The notes below the pieces were generated by a model. The model had not been told where the DNA came from and did no database searches. It saw only the letters and a list, made by a program, of their open reading frames with translations. Below are positions 1-5,463 of a stretch of DNA of 6,239 nt, piece after piece. The translations under genes were made by a program, and so were the position numbers. Position 1 is the first letter of the stretch, and each line of letters starts with the position of its first letter. Origin of the DNA: Chlamydiota bacterium (lineage in GTDB: Bacteria; Chlamydiota; Chlamydiia; Chlamydiales; Rhabdochlamydiaceae); the NCBI GenBank assembly GCA_011065225.1, contig JAAKFC010000094.1, positions 1 through 6,239 of the forward strand. Direction: 5' to 3'.

Positions 1-339
1 CGTGGTGATATTGTTGCCCTGCATGGTGATTTGGGCGCTGGAAAAACAACTTTTGTAAAAGGTATTGTCGGTGTGCTTTCTCCTGAGAATTTGGTCCAAT
101 CTCCCACGTTTATCTATCTCAATATTTATGAAGGAAGGATACCTCTCTATCACTTTGATTTATATCGATTAGAAAACGAAAAAGCTTTTTTGCAAATGGG
201 TTTTTTCGATTATTTGGCTGCAGAGAACGGGATTTGTTTGATTGAATGGCCCGAGCGAATTTCTTCTTTGCTTCCCACACAGACAAAACATGTGATTCTC
301 GAGCATACCAAAAACGGAGGGAGGCAAGTTGAACTATAA
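1..339 (+). CDS. tsaE: tRNA t6A biosynthesis ATPase TsaE (5' partial)
   Basis: TsaE (YjeE) is the ATPase partner of the TsaB-TsaD complex, which adds threonylcarbamoyl to A37 of ANN-decoding tRNAs in the cytoplasm. The frame is open from base 1 and gives 112 residues; the family is usually about 140-150, so roughly 30 N-terminal residues lie outside the window. Visible residues (numbered from base 1) include the Walker A loop GDLGAGKTT (9-17), the switch-like SPTF (34-37), HFDLYRL (51-57) and the Walker B-like LIEW (80-83), all TsaE hallmarks in the right order. The TTG at base 31 lies inside the P-loop and cannot be the true start. The 3' end overlaps ysxC by 11 bases, indicating one transcript. 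In Chlamydia I recall tsaE next to a dnaQ paralogue, and the same pair is close together here. Identity is secure; only the N-terminus is missing. Confidence 0.93.
   Translation, partial: RGDIVALHGDLGAGKTTFVKGIVGVLSPENLVQSPTFIYLNIYEGRIPLYHFDLYRLENEKAFLQMGFFDYLAAENGICLIEWPERISSLLPTQTKHVILEHTKNGGRQVEL
316..324 (+). promoter_or_regulatory. Strong Shine-Dalgarno deciding the TTG start of ysxC
   Basis: The purine run GGAGGGAGG lies inside the last codons of tsaE and ends four bases before the TTG at 329. The ysxC frame has no ATG between here and its G-domain; the first in-frame ATG falls at residue 87, after the P-loop. The site therefore supports a TTG start and translation tied to the end of tsaE. 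Confidence 0.7.
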
Positions 340-919
340 ATCTCGTTTTCTTACATCTGCAGCGAGCTCTTCGCAATTTCCTGAGCTTTCCACAGCAGAA
401 ATTGCTTTTGTTGGGCGCTCTAACGTGGGCAAATCAACACTCCTCAATCACTTTTCCCAAACCAAAAAGCTCGCACATATTTCAAACAAACCAGGAAAAA
501 CGAGGCTCATCAACTTTTTTTCTTTTGGAGAAAAACTCACCCTAGTCGATCTACCCGGGTATGGCTTTGCTAAAGTTCCTAAAACAATGCGAGAAAAATG
601 GGGGGACCTAGTCCAAAAATATTTAGAAACGCGTAAAAACCTCGCGCTGATTTTGCTCCTCATTGACCTGCGAATGCCCCCAACAAAAGACGATCTCGCC
701 TTTGCTAAATGGGCCACGTATTTCAAAAAGCGCTTCGTGATTGTCTTCACAAAAGCCGATAAACTAAAGACCCATCAACAAAAACAACAAGCAGAGAAAA
801 ATTTTGCCTTGCTGAAAGAGGCTATAGGTGATACACCTGTTAGCCATATTCTCTATTCGATTAAAGACGCTAGAGCCCGTACTGCCCTTGCCAAAGAAAT
901 AGAGAAATTCCTCCCATGA
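329..919 (+). CDS. ysxC: Ribosome-biogenesis GTPase YsxC/EngB (YihA)
   Basis: A TrmE-Era-EngA-EngB-Septin type GTPase of 196 residues, the usual size. YsxC/EngB proteins act in the cytoplasm in late assembly of the 50S ribosomal subunit. All G motifs are visible: G1 GRSNVGKST (29-37), the G2 threonine in PGKT (55-58), G3 DLPGYG (74-79), G4 TKAD (141-144) and a G5-like YSIKDARA (176-183). The opening, including AEIAFVGRSNVGKST, is diagnostic of this subfamily rather than of Era or Der. The start is TTG at 329, backed by a strong purine-rich site at 316-324; no alternative ATG precedes the P-loop. It overlaps tsaE by 11 bases, and its TGA overlaps the next gene's ATG as ATGA (916-919), so the three genes are probably translationally coupled. 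Confidence 0.95.
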   Translation: MNYKSRFLTSAASSSQFPELSTAEIAFVGRSNVGKSTLLNHFSQTKKLAHISNKPGKTRLINFFSFGEKLTLVDLPGYGFAKVPKTMREKWGDLVQKYLETRKNLALILLLIDLRMPPTKDDLAFAKWATYFKKRFVIVFTKADKLKTHQQKQQAEKNFALLKEAIGDTPVSHILYSIKDARARTALAKEIEKFLP

Positions 920-1665
920 GTTTGCTCAATAAAGAAGCTTTTATTTGCCTCGATTGCGAAACAACTGGCTTAGAATCAAAAACGGATAGGCTGATTGAAA
1001 TTGCTGTCTGCAAATTCACCTTTAATGAAATCTTAGAAACATATGAAACTCTGATCGATCCTGAAATCCTCATTCCTGAAAACACCATCGAAATCCACCA
1101 TATCACAGATGAGATGGTCCAGGGCAAACCCAAAGCTGCAGATGTTCTTCGCAAAGCTCTAGAACTGGTAGGGGATTACATCATCGTGGGGCATGGAATC
1201 CAACTTGATATAGATTTCATTTCAGAAGAATGCAAACGAGCCAGAATCCCATGTTCTCTTCACGAAAATCCATTTTTCGACACACTGCGCATGGCCCGTC
1301 TGTATGGACAAAGCCCCGTCAATTCTTTGGAACGCCTCAGACAACACTTCAACATCGCCGAAGAAGGAGCCCATCGAGCCATGAGTGATGTGATTGTGAA
1401 TATCGAAGTGTTCAAATATTTGGCGGAAGGATTTAAAACGATAAAAGATCTGCAAAAAAGACTCGAAAAACCGATTCTTCTCAAAGCAATGCCTCTAGGA
1501 AAACATAAAGGCCGCCCTTTTTCCGATGTCCCTCTTGAATACCTAAGGTGGGCAGCAAATAAAGATTTTGACCAAGATTTGCTTTTTTCGATATGCTCAG
1601 AATTGAAATCTCGAAAAAAAGGAAAGAAGTTCCAACAATCCTCAAGCCCTTTTGCAGATTTATGA
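916..1665 (+). CDS. dnaQ: DnaQ-like DEDDh 3'-5' exonuclease with C-terminal DUF3820-like region
   Basis: A 249-residue protein of the DNA polymerase III epsilon/RNase T superfamily, expected to remove nucleotides from 3' ends using two metal ions. The DEDDh residues are present: Exo I D13 and E15 in DCETTG, Exo II D98 in GHGIQLDIDF, and Exo III H153 and D158 in HRAMSD. The domain ends near residue 175. Residues about 192-225 (PLGKHKGRPF, then LEYLRWAANKD) look like the short DUF3820 module found on some bacterial exonucleases. No polymerase-alpha-binding tail is recognisable, so this may be a repair or RNA-processing paralogue rather than the replicative proofreading subunit; the symbol is used in the broad sense. 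The start is the ATG of the ATGA overlap with ysxC. The stop TGA (1663-1665) lies in the left tip of an inverted-repeat element, so the final codons may have been set by that insertion. Confidence 0.88.
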   Translation: MSLLNKEAFICLDCETTGLESKTDRLIEIAVCKFTFNEILETYETLIDPEILIPENTIEIHHITDEMVQGKPKAADVLRKALELVGDYIIVGHGIQLDIDFISEECKRARIPCSLHENPFFDTLRMARLYGQSPVNSLERLRQHFNIAEEGAHRAMSDVIVNIEVFKYLAEGFKTIKDLQKRLEKPILLKAMPLGKHKGRPFSDVPLEYLRWAANKDFDQDLLFSICSELKSRKKGKKFQQSSSPFADL

Positions 1666-1827
1666 ACCTATCTCACTATTTGAAAAACATGCTTTTTAAG
1701 TCTTTTTATCCATCTTTCTGGTTCACTTTTTGGCCTACTTTTTTAAGTATGTCCTGCAAAGTGAACCAAAAACCTGCAAAAAAATCCTTTGAAAAATCAA
1801 ATTCTTCAACTAGTGAGATAGGTTCAT
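1662..1827. repeat. Inverted-repeat element A between the exonuclease gene and pgk
   Basis: The ends are a perfect 17-base inverted repeat: ATGAACCTATCTCACTA at 1662-1678 and its reverse complement at 1811-1827. Nested inside is a second inverted repeat, 1715-1729 with 1758-1772, whose core GGTTCACTTT/AAAGTGAACC is perfect and whose full arms have one mismatch. T-rich sequence on the left faces A-rich sequence on the right, so most of the element could fold back on itself. The tips match those of the element at 3004-3077 (shared TTATGAACCTATC on the left), so the two look like members of one family. Whether this is a miniature mobile element, a processing hairpin or a regulator cannot be decided here. 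The exonuclease stop codon lies in its left tip, and its right tip runs into the pgk start codon. Confidence 0.72.
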
Positions 1828-1829
1828 GA
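1662..1829 (+). CDS. Possible small lipoprotein-like or leader ORF (55 codons)
   Basis: I do not recognise this peptide. The frame starts at the ATG that overlaps the exonuclease stop (ATGA, 1662-1665) and ends at a TGA that overlaps the pgk start (ATGA, 1826-1829), so it could be translated by re-initiation on both sides. The predicted product has a Lys-containing N-terminus, an aromatic-rich hydrophobic stretch (about residues 14-30), then LSMSC with Cys32, then a hydrophilic Lys/Ser-rich tail. This is the general shape of a small lipoprotein, but the lipobox is poor (S-M-S before Cys). An internal in-frame ATG at 1689 would give a shorter 23-residue signal-like segment up to Cys32. There is no clear ribosome-binding site. 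It lies entirely within an inverted-repeat element, and the frame could be open by chance in AT-rich DNA. Low confidence as a gene. Confidence 0.28.
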   Translation: MNLSHYLKNMLFKSFYPSFWFTFWPTFLSMSCKVNQKPAKKSFEKSNSSTSEIGS

Positions 1830-1833
1830 ACCT
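1820..1833. promoter_or_regulatory. 14-base perfect palindrome centred on the pgk start codon
   Basis: AGGTTCATGAACCT is a perfect palindrome spanning the last bases of element A and the first codons of pgk. Its right half (ATGAACCT, 1826-1833) is also a direct copy of the left tip of element A (1662-1669). It could be the trace of an 8-base target duplication, a protein-binding site, or simply element-tip symmetry. No strong Shine-Dalgarno is visible; the only candidate is AGG at 1820-1822, unusually close to the ATG. Confidence 0.45.
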
Positions 1834-3007
1834 CAAAGATCTTCCCATAGAAGGGAGAACAGTTCTCGTTCGTGTCGACTTCAATGTCCCCTTTGATTCA
1901 GAGGGAAACATTTCGGATGACACGCGCATTCGGGCAGCCCTTCCCACAATTCAATACATCTTGGGGAAAGGGGCTAGTGTGATTTTGATGAGTCATTTGG
2001 GAAGACCAAAAGGGAAAATAGACCCTAAGTTATCGCTTGCTCCTTGCGCAAAACGCCTGAGCGAGCTGCTTGACCAAAAAGTACAAATGGCCCCTGACTG
2101 TATCGGGAAAAAAGTGAAAAAAATGGTGGCTGCACTCAAAAACGGTGAAGTCCTTTTGCTCGAAAACTTGCGCTTTTACATTGCAGAAGAAAAACCAGAC
2201 ACAGATCCTTCTTTTGCCGAAAATTTAGCAAAGCTGGCCGATTTCTACGTCAATGATGCCTTTGGCACTGCCCATAGAGCCCATAGCTCAACAGTCACTA
2301 TTGCAGGGTATTTTTCAGGAAAGGCCGCCGCAGGACTTCTCTTACAAAAAGAAATCGATTTCCTCGGAACCCATTTTTCCAATCCAAAACACCCCTTTTA
2401 TGCCATTATTGGTGGGGCAAAAGTCTCATCAAAACTCGGAGTGCTCCAATCGCTGCTCGAAAAAGTAGATGGTCTTTTTATTGGAGGGGGGATGGCTTAT
2501 ACTTTTTTTAAAGCTGCAGGATTGGAGATCGGAGATTCTCTTTGTGAAGATGAGCTCCTGCCAAAGGCCGAGGAATTCTTAGAAATAGCCAAAAAAAAGA
2601 AAGTGCCTATTTTCCTTCCCAAAGATCTCGTGATAGCAAATGTTTTTTCCAATGATGCTGAGAAAAGAATTATCTTGTCGGAAGCTGGGATCCCAAAAGG
2701 GTGGCAAGGATTGGATATTGGTCCCATCACTCGCACAGAATGGGCAAACACTTTAAAAAATGCACAAATGATTTTTTGGAATGGCCCTTTAGGAGTCTTT
2801 GAGTTTCCGAATTTTGCGGAAGGAACGCATTCTATGGCCAATACTCTAGCCGCTTCTGATGCTGTCACAATTGTAGGAGGAGGGGATTCTGCTTTTGCAA
2901 TCAATCAACTGGGCCTTGCAGAAAAATTTTCACATATCTCCACGGGAGGAGGAGCTTCTCTCGAATATATTCAATATGGCCATCTCCCAGCCATTGACAT
3001 GTTATGA
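1826..3007 (+). CDS. pgk: Phosphoglycerate kinase
   Basis: A cytoplasmic glycolytic enzyme that transfers phosphate from 1,3-bisphosphoglycerate to ADP, giving 3-phosphoglycerate and ATP. At 393 residues it is full length. Family signatures occur in order: RVDFNVP (16-22) and SHLGRP (56-61) for the substrate site, ENLRF (113-117), NDAFGTAHRAH (143-153), IGGAKVSSK (195-203) at the start of the nucleotide domain, GGGMA (220-224), WNGPLGVFE (318-326), GGGDS (351-355) and STGGGASLEY (372-381). The ATG at 1826 places the RVDFNVP motif at the distance usual for the family. Translation start is odd: there is no good Shine-Dalgarno and the region upstream is the arm of an inverted repeat, suggesting coupling to upstream translation. 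The TGA stop (3005-3007) is within the left tip of a second repeat element. It is followed by an ATP/ADP translocase gene. Confidence 0.97.
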   Translation: MNLKDLPIEGRTVLVRVDFNVPFDSEGNISDDTRIRAALPTIQYILGKGASVILMSHLGRPKGKIDPKLSLAPCAKRLSELLDQKVQMAPDCIGKKVKKMVAALKNGEVLLLENLRFYIAEEKPDTDPSFAENLAKLADFYVNDAFGTAHRAHSSTVTIAGYFSGKAAAGLLLQKEIDFLGTHFSNPKHPFYAIIGGAKVSSKLGVLQSLLEKVDGLFIGGGMAYTFFKAAGLEIGDSLCEDELLPKAEEFLEIAKKKKVPIFLPKDLVIANVFSNDAEKRIILSEAGIPKGWQGLDIGPITRTEWANTLKNAQMIFWNGPLGVFEFPNFAEGTHSMANTLAASDAVTIVGGGDSAFAINQLGLAEKFSHISTGGGASLEYIQYGHLPAIDML

Positions 3008-3077
3008 ACCTATCCAACTAAAATCTCTGAAGCCTTCTTCGAGAATGCACTCAGAGATTTTAGTTGGATAGGTTCAT
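3004..3077. repeat. Foldback element B at the 3' end of pgk (27-bp perfect stem)
   Basis: The 27 bases at 3004-3030 are perfectly complementary to 3051-3077, with a 20-base loop (3031-3050) that holds a small inner TTCT/AGAA pairing. The outer tip TTATGAACCTATC (3002-3014) is identical to the left tip of the element at 1662-1827, and both arms continue to a shared ACTA after two differing bases, so the two elements are related. As RNA it would be a very stable hairpin directly after pgk and may protect or terminate the transcript. There is no T run after the right arm, so it is not a textbook intrinsic terminator. The pgk stop codon is part of the left arm. Confidence 0.8.
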
Positions 3078-3155
3078 TGAAATATTAATTACAACGTTTT
3101 TTGCCCTTTAAATTTAATCACTTTTGGTCTATTCTTAGGCTTTAGCAGGATATTT
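3078..3155 (+). promoter_or_regulatory. AT-rich leader of the translocase gene, with ribosome-binding site
   Basis: Between foldback B and the translocase gene lies an AT-rich, non-coding stretch where a promoter is expected, because a stable hairpin separates it from pgk. I could not find a convincing -35/-10 pair: TTGCCC at 3101-3106 could serve as a -35, but no good -10 lies 16-18 bases downstream. The ribosome-binding site is clearer: AGGA at 3147-3150, five bases before the ATG at 3156. Confidence 0.35.
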
Positions 3156-4727
3156 ATGTCGACACCCACAGGGTTTGGTAGGATTCGGTCGCTTTTTTGG
3201 CCTATTTACGCCAGAGAACATAGAAAGTTCGTGCCAATGTTCTTGATCTTCTTTCTAATTTGCTTCAACTATAGCATCCTTCGCGCAACAAAAGATTCTC
3301 TCATCATTACTGCCCCCGGCTCAGGTGCAGAAGCCATTCCCTTTCTGAAGGTCTGGGCCATTTTACCCGCTGCCCTGCTGTTTACCTTCCTCTTTACCCG
3401 GCTCTCGAACTGGCTCAAGCGCGAAAAGGTCTACTACATTCTCATGAGCATCTTTTTGGGCTTTTTCATAATTTTTACCCTCTTCCTTTTTCCGCATCGT
3501 GAAGCGCTCCATCCACACGAATTCTCTGATAAATTGCAAACCATGCTCCCGCAAGGATTTGGCGGATTGATTGCCATCTTTCGCAATTGGACTTTCACAG
3601 CCTTCTATATCATGTCGGAGATGTGGAGCACCATGATCATGACAATCCTTTTCTGGGGATTTGCCAATGAGGTTACCTCTGTGCGCGATGCCAAGCGCTA
3701 CTATGCTATCTTGGGCCTTGGCGCTAACTTGGCCACCATCCTATCGGGGCGCTTGTCCAATATCATCTCCAACCATGAGTTCAACCCCAACCTCCCCTTC
3801 GGCTCAGATGGATGGGAGCAAGCCCTCTTCATGCTAAACGGGATTATCATTCTTGCTGGAGTTTTGAGCATGGGCCTCTTCCGCTGGCTTCACTATCGAG
3901 GACTGGGCTATGGCTCAATCGAGCACTCTAAGGCAGAAGGACAACAAAAAATCAAAATGGGGATCCGCCGCAATTTCAAATACCTCGCCAAGTCAAAATA
4001 TCTGATTTGCATTGCCGTTGTCGTCATCATGTTCAATATTGCCCTTACACTCATCGAAGTTGTTTGGAAAGATCAAGTCAAGCAGCTCTATCCCAATCCA
4101 AACCATTTCAATGCTTATATGAGCAATGTCATGACCTGGATTGGAATCGTCGCCACGGTTGGCGCTTTCATTTCCGGTTCCATCATGCGCCGTTTTAGCT
4201 GGACCACAAGCGCTCTTATTCCTCCCATTGTTTTCCTCATTACGGGAGTGGGGTTTTTCTCCTTCTTCCTCTTCAAAGATACAGCTCTTGCCTCGCTCAC
4301 ACTTTTAATTGGCAGCACGCCTCTTGTTGTGGGCGTATTTTTCGGATCACTGCAAAATGTATTGACACGCGCATCCAAATACACCCTATTTGATGCGACA
4401 AAAGAACTCTCCTTCATCCCCCTTAACAGAGAGAGTCGCATGAAAGGAAAAGCCGCTATCGATGGCTTGGGCTCTCGCCTTGGGAAATCCGGAGCTTCGG
4501 TCATCCACCAGGGACTCATCATGGTATTTGGCACTATTTCTCTCAGTGCTCCCTTTGTTGGAGGATTCTTAGTGGTCGTGATTGGAGGATGGATCGCCGC
4601 CACCCGATTACTTGGAAAAGAATTCCATAAACTCACTCTTGCCCATGAAACCCTCGAAGTAACCGAAGAAGAAGAGCCTGCACCTAAACCAGAACCCGCC
4701 CTTGCTTCCTCTGAATCTACCCAGTGA
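3156..4727 (+). CDS. tlcA: ATP/ADP translocase (Tlc/NTT family, Npt1-like)
   Basis: A polytopic inner-membrane nucleotide transporter of 523 residues, the normal family size, with about 11-12 hydrophobic segments between residues 25 and 485. Family members exchange host ATP for bacterial ADP, or import nucleotides. Conserved blocks include NYSILRATKDSLI (38-50), PGSGAEAIPF (54-63), RNWTF (143-147), FWGFANEVTSVRDAKRYYA (166-184), LIEVVWKDQVK (299-309), KYTLFDATKELSFIPL (408-423) and GKAAIDGLGSRLGKSG (431-446). The charged residues in these blocks (K46, E172, E301, K305, K416) are of the kind linked to ATP/ADP exchange. From memory the sequence follows chlamydial Npt1 closely, down to an acidic, Pro/Ala/Ser-rich cytoplasmic tail (501-523), so ATP/ADP antiport is likelier than general nucleotide uptake. 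The ATG at 3156 has AGGA five bases upstream. It lies behind pgk but after a strong hairpin, so it may have its own promoter. Substrate specificity remains inference. Confidence 0.95.
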   Translation: MSTPTGFGRIRSLFWPIYAREHRKFVPMFLIFFLICFNYSILRATKDSLIITAPGSGAEAIPFLKVWAILPAALLFTFLFTRLSNWLKREKVYYILMSIFLGFFIIFTLFLFPHREALHPHEFSDKLQTMLPQGFGGLIAIFRNWTFTAFYIMSEMWSTMIMTILFWGFANEVTSVRDAKRYYAILGLGANLATILSGRLSNIISNHEFNPNLPFGSDGWEQALFMLNGIIILAGVLSMGLFRWLHYRGLGYGSIEHSKAEGQQKIKMGIRRNFKYLAKSKYLICIAVVVIMFNIALTLIEVVWKDQVKQLYPNPNHFNAYMSNVMTWIGIVATVGAFISGSIMRRFSWTTSALIPPIVFLITGVGFFSFFLFKDTALASLTLLIGSTPLVVGVFFGSLQNVLTRASKYTLFDATKELSFIPLNRESRMKGKAAIDGLGSRLGKSGASVIHQGLIMVFGTISLSAPFVGGFLVVVIGGWIAATRLLGKEFHKLTLAHETLEVTEEEEPAPKPEPALASSESTQ

Positions 4728-4728
4728 A

Positions 4729-4748
4729 CCCCGTCCTGAAGGACGGGG
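4729..4748. repeat. GC-rich hairpin 1 directly after the translocase stop
   Basis: CCCCGTCC and GGACGGGG form a perfect 8-bp stem around a TGAA loop, beginning two bases after the translocase TGA. No T tract follows, so termination by this hairpin alone is doubtful. The sequence resembles, from memory, the imperfect-palindrome ends of IS200/IS605-type elements and REP-like repeats, but no transposase is present in the window. Confidence 0.65.
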
Positions 4749-4752
4749 AATG

Positions 4753-4783
4753 ATTTGGAAGGGGCTTCGTACCCCTCCCAAAT
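4753..4783. repeat. Hairpin 2 in the translocase-DedA gap
   Basis: Arms 4753-4764 (ATTTGGAAGGGG) and 4772-4783 (CCCCTCCCAAAT) pair over 12 positions with a single A-C mismatch, leaving a 7-base loop. It starts five bases after hairpin 1 and is not followed by a T run. With its neighbours it makes this gap almost wholly structured. Confidence 0.6.
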
Positions 4784-4800
4784 ATGGATTTAAACTACCC

Positions 4801-4827
4801 GGCCCTAAAGGGCCATGTTTTCTTTTA
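4801..4827 (+). terminator. Hairpin 3 with T-rich tail, possible terminator of the translocase gene
   Basis: GGCCC (4801-4805) and GGGCC (4810-4814) form a short GC stem with a TAAA loop. After ATG the sequence reads TTTTCTTTT, a broken T tract. This is the most terminator-like structure in the window, but the stem is only 5 bp and the tract begins three bases late, so efficiency is uncertain. It would separate the translocase transcript from dedA. Confidence 0.42.
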
Positions 4828-4845
4828 CCTGGATAAATAATCTCT

Positions 4846-5463
4846 ATGGAAAATTTCATCGAGTTCATCCACACCCATGCGCACACCGCCCACTTAGTCC
4901 TTTTCGGAGCCGCTCTTCTTGCTGGGATGAATATCCCCATCAGCATCGACCTTCTGATGATCATTGGTGCGACACTTGCAGCTACCCTCATCCCCGAGCA
5001 TTTCTATCACCTCTACTTTTCTCTCTTTTTGGGATGTGCAATTTCTGCGTGGATCAGCTATTGGATTGGAAGATCTGTTGGGACAAAACTTCTGAAACTC
5101 CCTCTCTTTTCAAAAGTTTTTAGCCCTAAGAGAATGGCAAAGGTGAAAAAATTCTATAAGAAAAGAGGCTTACTCGCTCTTGTTTTGGGTCGCTTCATTC
5201 CCTTTGGCGTGCGCAATTGTCTTTACATGTCCAGCGGGATGAGCCGCATGCCATTTTTCAAGTTTGCTCTCTGTGATGGGCTTGCTTGCGCCCTTTGGAG
5301 CGCCCTTTCTTTTTCCCTCTATTACATCCTTGGGAAAAATATCGATACCATCTATTCTCGGGTCAAATGGATCAATTTGCTCATCTTCATCGCTTTCAGT
5401 GTGACGGTAATAGGGATCATCTGGTATAAGAAAAAGAAAAAAGTGAAGGAAGAAAATGTTTAG
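4846..5463 (+). CDS. DedA-family (SNARE-associated/VTT domain) inner-membrane protein
   Basis: A 205-residue integral membrane protein, the usual DedA size. The family is implicated in lipid flipping and membrane homeostasis; the substrate is unknown here. The family core LGRFIPFGVRNCLYMSSGMSRM (the usual R-x-x-P...G block, residues 114-135) is clear, with R116, P119 and R123 in place, followed by FFKFALCDGLACALW (137-151). Hydrophobic segments lie near 17-28, 35-50, 55-75, 140-162 and 177-194, and the protein ends in a basic KKKKK tail. Oddly, the acidic residues typical of the N-terminal half are not where I expect them: the family's 'PIPSE'-like turn reads IPISID (30-35), keeping an Asp, and the usual Gly-Asp before the Y-x-x-G-R motif is replaced by Ser-Ala (67-68). 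The ATG at 4846 has only a weak upstream site. It overlaps the next gene by 8 bases. Confidence 0.85.
   Translation: MENFIEFIHTHAHTAHLVLFGAALLAGMNIPISIDLLMIIGATLAATLIPEHFYHLYFSLFLGCAISAWISYWIGRSVGTKLLKLPLFSKVFSPKRMAKVKKFYKKRGLLALVLGRFIPFGVRNCLYMSSGMSRMPFFKFALCDGLACALWSALSFSLYYILGKNIDTIYSRVKWINLLIFIAFSVTVIGIIWYKKKKKVKEENV

Noticed and set aside
1593..1661. Upstream extension of the 55-codon ORF inside the exonuclease gene
   Set aside because: This part is simply another frame of the exonuclease C-terminus; the only start with any context is the ATGA overlap at 1662.
2497..2904. Open frame on the - strand (135 codons)
   Set aside because: It is antisense to the conserved C-terminal half of pgk and has no recognisable domain of its own.
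3004..3077. Element B called as a standard intrinsic terminator
   Set aside because: The stem is long enough, but the right arm is followed by TGAAATATTAATTAC rather than a T run, and its tip is shared with another element. It is kept as a repeat.
4115..4636. Long open frame on the - strand (173 codons)
   Set aside because: It lies entirely antisense to the translocase gene, whose + frame shows conserved family motifs throughout. The antisense product has no recognisable domain.
4608..4991. Open frame on the - strand across the translocase-DedA gap
   Set aside because: It reads through three hairpins and the ends of two well-supported + genes, and its composition is low in complexity.
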